A stretch of 64,000 nt of DNA from Bimastos eiseni (lineage: Eukaryota; Annelida; Clitellata; Crassiclitellata; Lumbricidae): positions 1,306,033 through 1,370,032 of the forward strand of contig OY365814.1 in NCBI GenBank assembly GCA_959347315.1, given 5' to 3'. Of the stretch, positions 1 through 10,926 are shown one piece after another. The translations under genes were made by a program, and so were the position numbers. The notes under the pieces are model-generated. The model was not told the origin of the DNA, did not search any database, and worked only from the letters and a program-made list of their open reading frames with translations. How positions within the stretch are numbered: the first letter of the stretch is position 1; every line of letters starts with the position of its first letter.

Positions 1-1255
1 TGTAAGTGAGGTAAAGCAGCTTGATCATAGTACCTGAATGACAATGACATCTTACCTTTCAGATATCTCCAGATTGCCTTTTTGAATCGGCGTTTGGTTA
101 TTCTTCGATTGAAGCAAACGTCGACTGATATGAGAGATCTAATGACAGCTTCGTCTTTCTGCTTTGACGAGGAATTCAACACCCAATGCAGATAGGACTT
201 TTGCAAGATTGTATCCAATACCTTCAATGGAAGATCGTACAACTGAAGAGGAAAGAATGTGTATTAAAAAATTTTGAAGGGTATCATTTAAAATATTTTT
301 AATTCACATACATAATTAAGCATATTTTTCTGGTCCAAATGTTTGCAATGCGATGAAAGCAGCCCGACAGATTTTGAACTTGAAGTTGAGAGTACAGATG
401 ATTTTTGATAGATGATCACGTGACAGGGTGACATTGTAAGAAGAGGTGAGCAACACTTTCAAAAAATAGAAGTTAAAGGTCTGTTCCAAGGGTTGATGAA
501 TTCGCCCAGTTTTGCTCTCTTATTTGATTGTTATACCAGCGCCTATATCCCCACTGACATTCCCTCCTGCCCGGCCTTCTGATGTTCTTCTTTATAATGT
601 TTCTGTGGATATCATACTTAAGTACACAGTCTTACCGTTGTAGTAGAAGTAGTTTCATCAGGTTCATCTTGTCCAATCAGTCGTCTTTGCTGATCTTCAG
701 ATAACAAAAATGAAGTTCTACAAATCGAGTTTTATGTAAAATAAAATGTACTTGCAAAATCCTTTTTCCAAAACATTTAAGAGTCTGATTACATTATCAA
801 CTAATATTGACTAACTTTTTCAATATGCCCAAAATTCGATCAAATGTCCACAAATAAAAGCGAAAAGCAAATAATGTTTGCAATCAGCTGATTTCGTCAT
901 TCCTTTAGTTAAGAGGTTTTCAAACTGTGGTCCGCGGACCCCTTAGGGTCCGTCGCTTGTTGCCAAGGGGTCCACATGCAGGTCCAAAAAAACAAAAAAA
1001 ATAGTACATTTGCAAGGTTTTTATTATCATCATAAATTATAAACACAACTGAGCTATCTTTGCTTACTTAGTGATGTCTAGGTACTCTAGTAACATTAGT
1101 TTCTTCCGGTGCTATTTTTACTGCACGTTATTGTAATTGTGCCATACCAACAGAGACGCCATTGCTGGTAAAAGAATTCTTTTAAATATAATATAACTAT
1201 GTTTCAACGTTCTTCTTAACCATGGATAAATTTTTAGAGAGAATAGCTGATCAAA
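1..1255. repeat. Left arm of small palindrome, outer block
   Basis: This block is an inverted copy of about 20185-21390. Matching landmarks in reverse order are the F-box-like exon (56-242 versus 21197-21383), the stretch near 600-650 (versus 20760-20830), the GC-rich stretch near 930-975 (versus 20465-20525) and the start of a ZBED-type hAT reading frame (1222 versus about 20240). The first 250 bases also match 56966-57215 directly, so the exon exists at three main places. Apart from the exon and the hAT fragment I see no gene between 250 and 1200. Confidence 0.85.
56..242 (-). CDS. F-box-like exon, copy 1 (single exon of a spliced gene)
   Basis: A 187-base exon lies between a good acceptor (CTTCAG read on the minus strand at 243-248) and a good donor (GTAAG at 51-55). 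It encodes 62 residues with no stop. The pattern is LP-x-x-VL-x-x-IL near the start, then a long linker, RSLISVDVCFNRR and a terminal IWRYLK. This resembles an F-box (LP..l..IL ... V.......W..l), a SKP1-binding motif of ubiquitin ligases; the assignment is inference from pattern only. It begins in phase 0 and ends in phase 1, like the copies at 21197, 57022 and (truncated) 17217. No CARD exon follows it in this window because downstream minus-strand sequence lies before base 1. Confidence 0.55.
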
Positions 1256-1449
1256 AAAAGAAGAAATTCCGCCAGTATAATTCAGAATATATTTCATATG
1301 ATCTTAATGCAGTCGGAACAAATGCTGATCAACCTCTTTGTGCTATGTATGTGCAAACTATGTCTAATGAGTCAACGAAACCACCGAAATTGAAGCGCCA
1401 CTTAACTACAATGCATGCAGATGTTGCCGATAAGCCCAGATTCATTTAG
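1222..1449 (+). pseudogene. ZBED5/SCAND3-like hAT transposase, N-terminal fragment
   Basis: The frame starts with MDKFL and carries the N-terminal signature of ZBED5/SCAND3-type hAT proteins: a lysine-rich start, a Y-x-x-Y segment, then SNESTKPPKLKRHLTTMH, which matches the end of the BED zinc finger in that family. In those proteins the next few hundred residues carry the RNase-H-like catalytic core; here the similarity stops abruptly near 1438, where a different repeat begins. The inverted partner near 20190-20240 keeps only the first residues. Other pieces of the same family lie at 29270-31580 on the minus strand. A transposon relic, not a host gene. Confidence 0.7.
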
Positions 1450-1575
1450 GACGAATAGGCAGGAGATCAATTGACGTGGAGATCAATTGACGTGGGGATC
1501 AATTGACGAGGATCAAATGACAAGGATCAACTGACGGAGGATAAAGTGACAAAGATCAATTTACGCGATACCACT
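1438..1575 (+). repeat. Minisatellite end of a GGT-class MITE (15-bp GATCAATTGACG unit)
   Basis: Six or seven tandem copies of a roughly 15-base unit (GATCAATTGACG plus 2-3 bases) are present. The block from about 1438 matches 59400-59533, the right end of the complete MITE at 58823-59533, including the flanking LINE sequence that follows. The junction at 1438 with the ZBED fragment is therefore a recombination or duplication breakpoint inside the MITE, not an end of the element. Confidence 0.75.
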
Positions 1576-2095
1576 TTTACAACCAGCTGGAGAGCGTGGT
1601 CAACGACATCCCAAGTTATGCCATCATATTTGGGATGGGAGACTTCAATGCAAAGATAGATGGAGATAGGAGGGGTTTGATCAGAACGATTGGACCACAT
1701 GGCTCTACAGAACAGACAAACGACAATGGTGAAAGACTACTGGCATGGACAGGAGCTGGAGGATTCATTTTATGAAACATCTGCCTTATGCCCAAAAGGA
1801 TACACAAAACTATATGGACATCCCCTGGTGGAACAGTCTCGAGTGAAATAGACTATTATGTGAATCGGAGGAAGACGGCGCTCTGCCTTGCAAGATATAC
1901 GAACCTACAGAGGAGCTGACGCATGTTCAGATCATGGTCTCTTATTAGGAAGGATCAGAATTAGACTAAAAAAGACTGTTCAAGAACTGAACAACAGTGG
2001 GCTCAGAGAAACATAGAACACAGTCAAGTCAATCGCATGGTTAAACGAAAATGCAGAAAGGACAAGAAGAAATGAATAAATGCTTATCTTCAAAT
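1576..2095 (+). pseudogene. RTE-like LINE endonuclease fragment
   Basis: Read on the plus strand this is the second half of an apurinic-type endonuclease domain of a non-LTR retrotransposon: YNQLESVVNDIPSYA, then a G-D-F-N-A-K motif (the conserved catalytic Asp-Asn pair), NDNGERLL, an IHKTIWTSPGG motif, YYVNRRK, and a degraded RSDH-like segment near 1930 where the catalytic Asp-His would lie. There are several stops and frameshifts. The same region occurs at 59534-59720, but only this copy keeps the C-terminal half. Clade assignment (RTE-like) rests on overall resemblance only. Confidence 0.75.
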
Positions 2096-3095
2096 AACAA
2101 GATTGAAGTAGGCTATAGCCGCTATAATACAAACTGATTTTTGGTTAAAACATGTACTCGCAATATCTCATTTTTTAAAACATTTTTCAGTCGGGTTACA
2201 TCATTAACTTAGATTGACTAACATTTTCTTTTATGCACAAAATTCGATCAAACGACATCAAACAAACGCAGCGGCGTTGCGACAGGGGGCGAGAGGGGCT
2301 AACCGCCCCAGTCGGCACATGTCCTAGGGGAGGCATTCTCGGGAAAAAATTAAAAATATTGTTGCATAAGTTGCATTTTTCAAGATTATTGTTGCTCTTG
2401 TCTAATCCAGGCACAATGCTTTTTAGCTTATCTCGACTTAAAACTAACATAAAATTATACGATATACGGAAGTAGGTCTACCGTCAAAATGACAGAATGG
2501 CGCATAGTGTTTATAGACACCATAGCCGTCCTCAGGTAATTTGGAAGTCATCTATGTAAAAGCGCACCACCTCCGTTGCATAAACAGTAAGATGTGAGAA
2601 AATATGAAACCAAACGTACACCTACAAATTTATACCTATCTGAAAAAAATATTATTTTTAATTGCTCATTTTAATTTAAGTTGAAATTTTAAGACCAAGT
2701 CTAGGCCATTTAGATTATATAAAGAGTTTGTCAAAGAAAAACCGCACCTACAGTGCTATAAGAGCCATGCACAGATAGTTCTTGAAATATTTAGAAGTTA
2801 CCATAGAAAAGAAGATTGACATTGAGATCAAACGTGTGAGGCGCGAAATTTGGGTGTATGCCCTGCTCTTTTTCCGAGTGTCCCCGAATTTACAGAGCAC
2901 TGTGCTTGCGTAAAATATTAAGCATTCAAAGACCTGTCAAGGCCATTGATTACATAGACAAAACTTTATCTAAAACTTCAGAATCTAACGTGGCCAATGT
3001 CACTATTTACATTTAATGTTATACATTATCAACGATTATTGAGCAAGATATATCTGGCGCCACGTGACCAGCTACTTTAAGCCATAGGCTGAAGT
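2096..3095. other. No gene recognised; includes a short hAT-end-like segment
   Basis: Nothing convincing codes here. About 2275-2420 resembles the segments next to the hAT ends at 24730-24800 and 49280-49420 (GGCGAGAGGGG, CTAGGGG, then an ATTGTTG-rich stretch), so a degraded piece of that element is present. Short open frames on both strands overlap this repeat and look accidental. Confidence 0.5.
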
Positions 3096-3142
3096 ATATG
3101 AATATTCATGTTCATTTGCGACTGAAGCATATGAATATTAAC

Positions 3143-3230
3143 GAGGCACCCCGACCGAGGGTCAAACCCGCTCACTCAGCGCACACTGAGTGTTACGTGC
3201 CGACCGCTCTAACCAATGGGCCACCATGCC
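3143..3230 (-). mobile_element. tRNA-derived SINE head
   Basis: Read on the minus strand the sequence begins GGCATGGTGGCCCATTGG, continues with TTAGAGCGGTCGGCACGTA, and ends near GGGTTTGACCC, then GGTGCC. These fit the two internal RNA polymerase III boxes of a tRNA (box A TGGCCCATTGG, box B GGTTTGACCC), and GGCA...TGCC pairs as an acceptor-like stem. The tRNA fold is imperfect and the copy is duplicated at 17032-17115, so a SINE head is more likely than a working tRNA. The downstream tail (AATATTCATATGCTTC and similar) is AT-rich. Confidence 0.6.
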
Positions 3231-3414
3231 ATAATCTTAGGCCTGAAGTGCATGAATGTGGCGCCGAAACGCTCTCCAGGCATGGTCGCTAACTTTTTCT
3301 ATCTCTTAGAGTTCATGTAGACTACTAGCGATCGGTAAAGCCGTAAGACCTCACCGATTAAATATATTTAAATTGTGGAAGCGACTACACTGAATCTCGT
3401 ATTGTCGTACACTT

Positions 3415-3957
3415 GGTGTAACCTCATAAGGACGCACAAATAGAAGGCGGATTGATAAAGAAGTTATTATTTAACTAGAAGCTCGACTAATGAAAAATCA
3501 AACTGGATTAACGAAAAGAATCCTGTTTCGGTATAAATGGGATTGATGGAACGAATTATGCTTAAGCATAAGCGATATCGACGAGACACCAAAGTTTAAT
3601 TAGAAGCTGGTGGATCGATAAAAAGAATCATGTTAAGGTGAAGCTTGATTGATTTAAAAAAAATCCTGCTTTAGTATAAACGGGATTGATGAAGATGTTC
3701 GTGCTTAAGCAAAAACGCGATCGATGAGAAAATTGTTTTATCAGAAGCTGGATTGATGCAATAAATCATGCTTAGGTGGAAGCTGGATTGATGAAAAGAA
3801 TCATGCTTAAAGCTAGCAAAAATCTATTCATCATTCCCACTTCCATTAAAGCCGGTCGTTCTTTTGAGTGTAGGCCTAGCCCTTTTGAGTGTCACTCTTA
3901 TTGGCCGGTCACCTTTATGAGGCGCGCCGCTTTGTTCGCCCTTTATTGATGAATACC
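3415..3957. mobile_element. GGT-class MITE with subterminal minisatellite, exact 8-bp target duplication
   Basis: The 543-base insert starts GGTGTAACCTCATAAGG and ends TTGATGAATACC. It is flanked by an identical 8-base GTACACTT at 3407-3414 and 3958-3965. The ends form imperfect inverted repeats (GGT...ACC). Most of the inside (about 3475-3830) is a 33-37 base minisatellite with consensus near GAAGCTGGATTGATGAAAAG. No coding capacity. The right-arm copy at 16316-16855 has the same target duplication (AAGTGTAC in that orientation), so insertion preceded the inverted duplication. Termini and 8-bp duplications would suit Merlin- or similar class II elements; that is inference. Confidence 0.78.
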
Positions 3958-4465
3958 GTACACTTGAGAGCAAAAAGGACTTGGAGACTTGGAGCTATAT
4001 AGCGGTACAATACACAAGTCATACTTTTTCCTTACGTCAATTTGATTAAGCAAAATTGTATCTAGAATCACAACTGGAGTATTCGCGTCGTCTGATATGA
4101 GTCAACTATGAAATTTAAAAAAGTTTAAAATACCATGTAATCACACCAAGTTTTAAAACATGTATACCCTTCCGAAGGGTCCATTCGCGCCTTTGTATTT
4201 TAGAAAGTGCAGAGACACGTGCCAGTGCAAGACACGTGGTGCCGGTGCCTATGGGCGAAGGTACTTCGGTTGAAGAGTTGTAGACTTGTGGAATGGTTTG
4301 TAGGATAGAACTGTCGCAGTGGACTCTATCACGGCTTTAGGAGGAAACTTGGAACATTGGGCTATTAATCATGGCCAGGACAAATTCCAGTGGCTTTTAA
4401 CACAGGCGTTCAGCCTGTCTTCTAAACCACGATCAAGCTTGCTATGTTAGGCCTATGTATGATGT

Positions 4466-5274
4466 TGTAACGGAACGGGGCCTATTCAACGGTGAACAGG
4501 ATGACGACTTGCAGCCCCGTCCGATATGGGGGTAGTTCGAATTGCAGTCCGCTGAGTAAGGCTTCAGTGGTTTGCTGAAGACTAACCATTTAAGGTTTAA
4601 ATAGCTTCTTTCTGGATGACGCTTGGAATAAGACACGCTTGTTCGATAACCCTCTTGGTGACGCAGGATTAAGACACGCTTGGTCGATAATCCTCTTTTA
4701 ATGTACAACGGAAAACAATACTTCTGTAGCGCCTATTCGGAAACAGTCTGTATCTCACTCCCTCAATACGCCCTACGTCGATAACTAACGAATAACTGCA
4801 ACGCTACGTCAATGGCTGACGGCGACTACTATGCTACGTCAATGGCTGACGGCGACTATCGCAAATCTACGACGGCTATATCGACGACGACTGTATCCAC
4901 GACGACTATATCCACGACGACTATATCCACGACGACTATATCCACGATGACTATCGCAAAGCCACGACGACTACTCATGCTTCCTAGGAGCCGAGACTGC
5001 AAGGCTGAAGCCGAATCTACAAGGCTCCCCGATGACGATCTCCAGACGACGACGATTCCGAGGCGACGACTCTACTCGACCGACTATCATCTCTTTTTTA
5101 TACTAATTTGCTGTAGATAGTAGATGATACACAGTAGATAGGCGACAGTAGATAGTAGATAAGCGTATACAGCAGGTAGATACCACAGTAGAAAGAACAC
5201 AGTAGACAGGTGTACACAACAGGCAGACACTACAGCAGACAGACACTAGGTAAGCGTACCCCTAAACCGTTACC
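4466..5274 (-). mobile_element. Solo LTR, family A, copy 1
   Basis: On the minus strand the element runs from a degraded TGTAACGG end to CCGTTACA, the short inverted repeat typical of LTRs. It holds a TATAAAA box (5096-5102), an upstream block of CTACTGT-type short repeats and a downstream block of GACGACTATATC-type repeats that give a false threonine/serine-rich open frame on the plus strand. It matches 15148-15820 in the mirror arm and 6666-7516. There is no internal retroviral-type sequence next to this copy. Confidence 0.75.
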
Positions 5275-5787
5275 ATATGTTAATTCAATGGCATCCAAAT
5301 CGTTTCTATATTTTCTTGTCAAATTGGCTGCACATAAGGTTTAATGGATCTACGGATAAATTCTAAACTGATTCTTCACTTAGGAAATTGAAATCTGAAA
5401 CCAATTTTTTACATCGACTCAAAACGCAGCTGGGTCAAAATACTGTCGAAAACGCTTTGCTTTGCCTCTGAAAATCCGTTATAGCCTTGGCGTTAGTAAT
5501 TGTGATTCTTCTCCTGCTTCTTCTAATGTCACACGCTTTGCTTTGTGCTTCCTCTTTTCTGCAAAGTCAGGATGAATGCCAATTTTCTAGTCATTACATG
5601 TACTTTAGAAGCAGATATAATGTTGTCTGATGAAGTACATTTTGAAAACATGGATGTAATGAACCAAAGTTACTAAACAACAAAATATTGAAAAAGGTTT
5701 ACCCCAGAAAAGGCGACCCTCAAAAAGACGTGCACATAGAGCGCTCCTCATAAAACCAAACCTCACCTCTTGCAAACTCCCAGGTTT

Positions 5788-6078
5788 TCACTCAAAGCTG
5801 GAAACATTGTTTTTCACAAATCCCTTTCTCAGCCTTCTTCCTTCATCACCTGCATTCAATATTTCAATTCTAAGAACCAAACACCAAAGCCGTCTGACAT
5901 TCTGGCTCTCTGGATCATGATCCCAGCGGATCGAGTAATGAGTAAGTTTTTCTAGTTTGGTGTACGACTTCGGTTTTGTGAGAGCAGCGGGTATTTCGAG
6001 ATTACGATTACTCTGACACCTCTTCCAATAAGTCCAAATGATAAAGGCATCAATAGTTTTCATTCGATAATGAGACAT
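5788..6078 (-). other. 96-residue open frame preserved in both palindrome arms
   Basis: The frame begins MSHYRMKTIDAF and ends NNVSSFE; the mirror copy at 14341-14631 differs at one residue seen by eye. I recognise no domain. The opposite strand is also open for a long stretch, and the surrounding 1.2 kb is similarly conserved, so conservation may reflect the recent duplication rather than selection. A piece of the adjoining sequence (near 14125-14200) recurs at 29095-29165, which suggests a repeat family rather than a gene. Confidence 0.3.
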
Positions 6079-6665
6079 TACTAAGTCACATGTATAGGCC
6101 TACGCTGTAAAGTATAGCTTCCACCCACCTGTGCAAGAGTAAGCAGTCGATGCACTTGACCTTCTCCCAAGTAAACATTGCATAGCGAGTTCGCGAACTG
6201 TAGAAAATCCCATTTCATCGTTTCTGCGTGTACGATTACTTTCGTTATCGTTTCGCTTATGCCTTCCTGCACTGATGCCCATACTGTTCGTTTATAGAAA
6301 ACAACTTTGAAGAAATCTCAAAGTTTGATGTTACTTGTTTATTTAAACGCTGATATTTGCGATGCGTTTCATATTATGTGAAACTAGGCCTAACATTTCA
6401 CCGACCTTTCTGAAATTAGAGACGACTAACAGATCTGATGTAAGTCGCCTCCTGTAACCTTTAATGCTGCCAGTTGCATCCTGCTGGTACAGAGTCTGGT
6501 CCTTCCTTGACGACCCTGTCGTAAAGTGACTGGCAACTATTATTATACAAAATGTTATTTAAAACTCGAAAACTCACCAAAATCACCAGATTCCCAGACG
6601 CATTGCCCGCTTTCCCAGACGTCTTCATTCTAATAATAGCAATTCCGACATTCCTCAGGCAATCG

Positions 6666-7516
6666 TGTAACGGTTCAGAGGTACGCCTACCTGGTGTCGA
6701 CCTGCTGTAGTGTCTGCCTGTTGTGTACGTCTGTCTACTGTGGTATCTACCTGCTGTCTACGCTTACCTACTATCTACTGTATACTATCTACTGTAGTCT
6801 ATCTACTGTAGATATCTACTATCTACTGTAGATATCTACTATCTACTGTTTCCTATTTACTGTGTATTATCTACTATCCACTGTGTAGTCTCTACTGTCT
6901 ACTGTCTCCTATCTACTGTGTATCATCTACTATCTACAGCAAATTAGTATAAAAGGAGAGAGAGTCGTCATCGGAGAGTCGTCGTAGGATCGTGGTCGTC
7001 GCCGTCGTCTGGAGATTGTCATCGGGGAGCCTTGTAGATTCGGCTTCGGCCTTGCAGTCTCGGCTCCTAGGAAGCACGAATAGTCGTCGTGGCTTGCGAT
7101 AGTCGTCGTGGATATAGTCGTTGCAGATTTGCGATAGTCGCCGTCAGCCATTGACGTAGCATAGTAGTCGCCGTCAGCCATTGACGTAGCATAGTTGTCG
7201 CCGTCAGCCATTGACGTAGCGTTGCAATTACTCGTTAGTTATCGACGTAGGGCGTATTGAGGGAGTGAGAAACGGACTGTTTCCGAATCGGCGCTACAGA
7301 AGTATTGTTTTCCGTGGTACTTTAAAAGAAGATTATCGAACAAGCGTGTCTTATTCCAAGCGTCATCCAGAAAGAAGCTATTTAAACCTTAAATGGTTAG
7401 TCTTCAGCAAACCACTGAAGCCTTACTCAGCGGACTGCAACACGAACTACCCCCATATCGGACGAGGCTGCAAGTCGTCATCCTGATCACTGTCGAATAG
7501 GCCCAGTTCCGTTACA
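6666..7516 (+). mobile_element. 5' LTR, family A, copy 2 (the one with internal sequence)
   Basis: An 851-base LTR bounded by TGTAACGG and CCGTTACA. It is longer than copies 1 and 3 (809 and 673 bases) because the CTACTGT-type array (about 6720-6930) and the TACGTCAATGGCTGACGGCG array (about 7140-7220) are expanded. It carries a TATA box at 6948-6954. Only this copy is followed by a primer-binding-site-like motif and a gag-like frame, so it is the 5' LTR of a truncated element; the 3' LTR is not present nearby. It lies in the spacer of the small palindrome, in the same orientation as the right-arm copy. Confidence 0.8.
6948..6954 (+). promoter_or_regulatory. TATA box of LTR family A
   Basis: TATAAAA in the middle of the LTR, at the boundary between the upstream CTACTGT array and the downstream GTCGTC-rich part. 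The same box is kept at 15320-15326 and, on the minus strand, at 5096-5102. This is the expected position of the U3/R promoter of an LTR element. Confidence 0.6.
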
Positions 7517-7520
7517 AAAC

Positions 7521-7538
7521 TGGTACCAGAAGTGGGGT
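7521..7538 (+). promoter_or_regulatory. Candidate primer-binding site
   Basis: TGGTACCAGAAGTGGGG begins four bases after the LTR end. A TGG start just inside the 5' LTR, complementary to a tRNA CCA end, is the standard minus-strand primer site of LTR retrotransposons; the TGG..CAGAAGTGGG form is common in Gypsy-type elements. The tRNA was not identified. Confidence 0.55.
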
Positions 7539-7702
7539 ACGCAGTAACGTTTGACGAGCTCTTCTGAACGCTGGATTTAACGCAGTTACGTTGGAGGTGA
7601 TACGCACGTTGGTTTTTTTGGAGACTCTGCCGTTCCTGATTCTCGGAGAGCACGAAATTCTTTTGTTTCGACGCTATACATTTAGACGAACGACGACTGA
7701 AA

Positions 7703-8053
7703 ATGGATATCGCGAAAACGGACGATACGATCGTTTATACGTTGCTGGACATTGCGGATTCGCTACGTCGCCATCCGAGCTTTTTGACACCCGCACCTGG
7801 GCCGACGACGACGGCCGAAGCACGAGGCACGGACTATAGTTTTCTGGAGAGCATCGACTTCGACGGTCTGAATAAGACGAGCGTTCGAGAGAAGAAGACG
7901 ATCAAGTTCGACGTCGAGAAGCGCAACGATCCTCCGCGGATGGAGAGCCCTGCAGTTCCTCCCGCCAGTCGGGTGATATCGATGATATCGTTCAGCCAAA
8001 CGCGCATGGATAATTATTATTTGTTTGAACAGGATCTTCGTTCCGCCGTATAA
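7703..8053 (+). CDS. Truncated gag-like frame of LTR element A
   Basis: A 116-residue frame starts at the first good ATG after the LTR and a 186-base leader. It begins MDIAKTDDTIVYTLLDIAD and has a proline-rich middle and a charged segment. No zinc knuckle, protease or reverse transcriptase follows; the sequence after 8053 is unrelated except that 7995-8060 is imperfectly repeated at 8105-8175. Being directly downstream of an LTR and primer site makes a gag start the best reading. Base composition is clearly less AT-rich than the surroundings. I do not recognise a gag domain from the residues themselves. Confidence 0.5.
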   Translation: MDIAKTDDTIVYTLLDIADSLRRHPSFLTPAPGPTTTAEARGTDYSFLESIDFDGLNKTSVREKKTIKFDVEKRNDPPRMESPAVPPASRVISMISFSQTRMDNYYLFEQDLRSAV

Positions 8054-10600
8054 TGTGAGTAGGCCTAGAAGTAACAAAGAAACCTTTTATCAACTTGAGC
8101 AATTAAGACAAACTCGCATGGATAATTATTATTTCTTGTACTACAATTTAGACACGATCTTCGTTGATACTTAGAATACAGACGATCCACCATAGTCTTT
8201 GAGTAGCAGTAACAGCCCATGAACACTTTTTATCAATTCGACCGATTGCCCCCAACTTTTGCACGAATACTTTTTAGCAGCATAGAATAAACAATATAAT
8301 TATGTGGTTCAACCCGGGCAAAGCTGGGCAATTTAGCAAGTTATGATATGCAGAGGAAAAGTATAGATGCAAGTAACTGTATGTATGTATCTTCCACCAA
8401 AACATTTGATCCACTCGTCTTAATTGCGCAAAATTTGAGTGAAAATGAGTAGAGTAACATTTGGGATCGAAACCCTTTCTATGTTTGTTCTTGGTTGGTA
8501 GGAAGTGCTCGCACAAAATTTGGAGGCAATCGTGTAGTGTATTAAACGTTTTTACGGAGCATACATAGTTGGTTACAGATATACTTTTCTTCTTTATATA
8601 GTAAAAGGTTACAGCATCTCACGATGCTTGCTCTCTAAATATGTCCCATTTAAGACTAAGTTTAAAAAATACAAATATCTTAATAAATATTTCATAGTCT
8701 TAAAAGATAGCATAAAGCGCAGTTAGGGCCTACTCTATTTGATTTATTTTATCATTATTCCTTTTATTCTTTTCATTATAAAGTTGATTGGCGAAGGGAA
8801 AAGGAATTAGCAAAAGTAATAATTAATTATTTATTACTCTAGCTAATGCCTGTCAACTTTTGATCATATTCGTTGTCCATGGTCTTGTTCATTACTCACC
8901 CGCGACAGTTACTGATGTGCGTACTGGTGGACGTTGAGTTCGCCTACGGTCTCACTATAGTAGCGAACATCGAGCGACTGGTGACTTTTCTGTTATGATC
9001 ACGACGCTTTCGTAGTCCATAGACAGGATCTTCTATTTCTATAGAGCTTTGTATATTTAATCTACATGTGTAGCGCGGCTGTTAGTCCATCTGTTTAATC
9101 TCCTTTTTTTGTCTGTCTCTCGTTCTCTGTTAATGTTTGCTGCTGCTCTTAGCTGCTTCAATGTCACGATCTCTTTCTTGTTATCAGAATTTAAAATTGC
9201 TTCGTAATAAAGCTATGATTTCTTGCTTTTCGTTTACTTACATGTCTGCATGACTTCATTTTGCCTGACTTGTCTAAAGGGGAAGCACCTCATAATTACA
9301 TTTCACAAATAATGATCAAAAGGCGAATTTATGCTTATATATCGGGACATTTCGTGTTTAATCAAAATTATATATCACTGTAAGCCTTTCGTGGCATCTT
9401 TATTTCTTGTGTTAGTCTTCAAATTGAATCATCAGCTGATGTCTTCTGATGTTTCAGTCTTACCAAGGTATGCAAGTTTGAATAAACACTAATTAAGCAG
9501 CCTTTGGATTACAGCGTCTTCCAAGCAATGTTTCTCGCATAAATTATAGTCTACCTCAATTGCAACCGTCATTTATTCCGCCCAACTTTATGATTTTTTA
9601 AAAATTTCAGTCATCAATTTTTGCACTATGCAACTTATCGGCATTATACTCATATCTCTTTGATATTCATAGATGACGTCACGCAATATCGGACAAATTT
9701 GTCCCCTCTTCTCGTCACACGTCGTCTCAAATGCAATGACACCTTTCAAATATGACACCACAAGGCTCTGAGCCCCTCTCCCAAAATACAGATGTCCAGA
9801 ATGTGATGCACATTTTCTTAGTATCATCAAGAAATTTAATAAGGGTCCATATCTGTAAAATACCTGAAACTACATGTACATGTATATAGTAGAACGAAAA
9901 TGGAGAAACAATAGTTAGTAAAATTTTATGCATTCCTCAAAATGAAAGGCTCTGGCGGAATCGTTACAATTATAAAAAAAGGTTTATTAAAAAAAACTCG
10001 AAACACTCCTAACCTTATGCCTCTCCACTCTCTCACAGTGAAGCAAAATGCTGCTTCATGGAATAAACAGTATCCAATCTGTACTCTCTACATGTGCCTT
10101 TTTGCGATTACGACCTCTAGCTCAGGATGCCATCGTGCAGCGACTCGTAGTGATCTGTGCGTTTGGACGGAATAACTGATTTCTGCTTGTGTATTAAAGA
10201 ATGGCTGCCTCACTTCCAAGACCCAAAAAATTGACATAGTGTGTAAAGCAACCCATTCAAAAATTAGTAATGCAACAATCATAAATAATGTTGCCAACTT
10301 GCGGTAACAATTGCTGTTAGAGATGTGAAATTTTTAATAAGGCTACGCATTTTTGATGTTTGATGTGATGCTGTGATGTCACATTTCGTCGACCCCTTCC
10401 TCGCGTCATACATCGTCACAAATGTTATGCTTCCCTCTCCCCTAGGAGCGTGATGTCATTTATGGACTGTCTTAGTCGTTTAGCTCATCACATTTTGATA
10501 ACGAGAAATTTTAAATGTCCCTTATACATAATGAGTACTTGTTCATAAGAATTTACCGACTGTTTTCTAGAACTGGTTGTAATCGATTTAGACTACTTTT
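8054..10600. other. No gene recognised
   Basis: An AT-rich stretch with a local imperfect duplication of the gag end (8105-8175). Short open frames are scattered on both strands without recognisable motifs, splice context or similarity to other parts of the window. Confidence 0.5.
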
Positions 10601-10602
10601 CC

Positions 10603-10926
10603 TTGGATGATTTCATAATTCGATGGTCGAACATCTGCAAAACCAAACAAGACATCTTTCATCTGATTCGATTCATACAGCCTCTGGATATGTTGAAGTG
10701 CTGCCACTGTCTACCAGATCCAAACGATCACAGTCTGTTTGTCCAATTGAGAGTGGAGGATTTCTATGCCTTCATCCTTCGGTTGACAGACGAGTTCATC
10801 AATTTCATATGACCTTGATTTTGTTCTGCGTCTCAGGTCTTCAATTGCTATATGAAGTTGAGATGCCTCTGTGTGCGTTCCACACTTTGCACCACGATAT
10901 TGCACTTTGGTTTTTATTACCCATGT
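10603..10926 (-). pseudogene. Adaptor-like exon, copy E (one stop)
   Basis: The minus strand gives VIKTKVQYRG, then QLHIAIEDLRRRTK, KDEGIEILHSQL, QTVIVWIW, a stop (10708-10710) and AALQHIQRLYESNQ. This is the same module as the exons at 25173, 48571, 32897 and 40250. The stop replaces the residue after VWIW, so this copy is dead unless edited. It lies just downstream, on the same strand, of the CARD-like copy at 11250-11505, preserving the exon order of the intact gene. No propeller copy follows on this strand. Confidence 0.7.

Larger units (their letters stand above)
3098..6545. repeat. Left arm of small palindrome, inner block
   Basis: An inverted copy of about 13890-17166. Shared contents in mirrored order: a tRNA-derived SINE, a MITE with its target duplication, an LTR, and a region with a 96-residue open frame. 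The arms are closely similar, with small indels, so one event copied everything together. The break at about 3098/17166 is abrupt: beyond it the left has LINE scraps and the right has an F-box-like exon. Confidence 0.88.

Noticed and set aside
3143..3230. Functional tRNA gene
   Set aside because: The anticodon arm is not recognisable and the copies are in duplicated repeats with tails, so a SINE head is the better explanation.
3475..3830. Regularly spaced repeats that could suggest a CRISPR array
   Set aside because: Units are contiguous, degenerate and without unique spacers, and the sequence is clearly animal DNA; it is a minisatellite in a MITE.
4812..5120. 102-residue threonine/serine-rich frame
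   Set aside because: It lies antisense within LTR family A and comes from GACGACTATATC-type repeats.
8274..10297. Several 60-80 residue frames on both strands
   Set aside because: No motif, splice context, repeat support or composition shift; expected by chance at this length.
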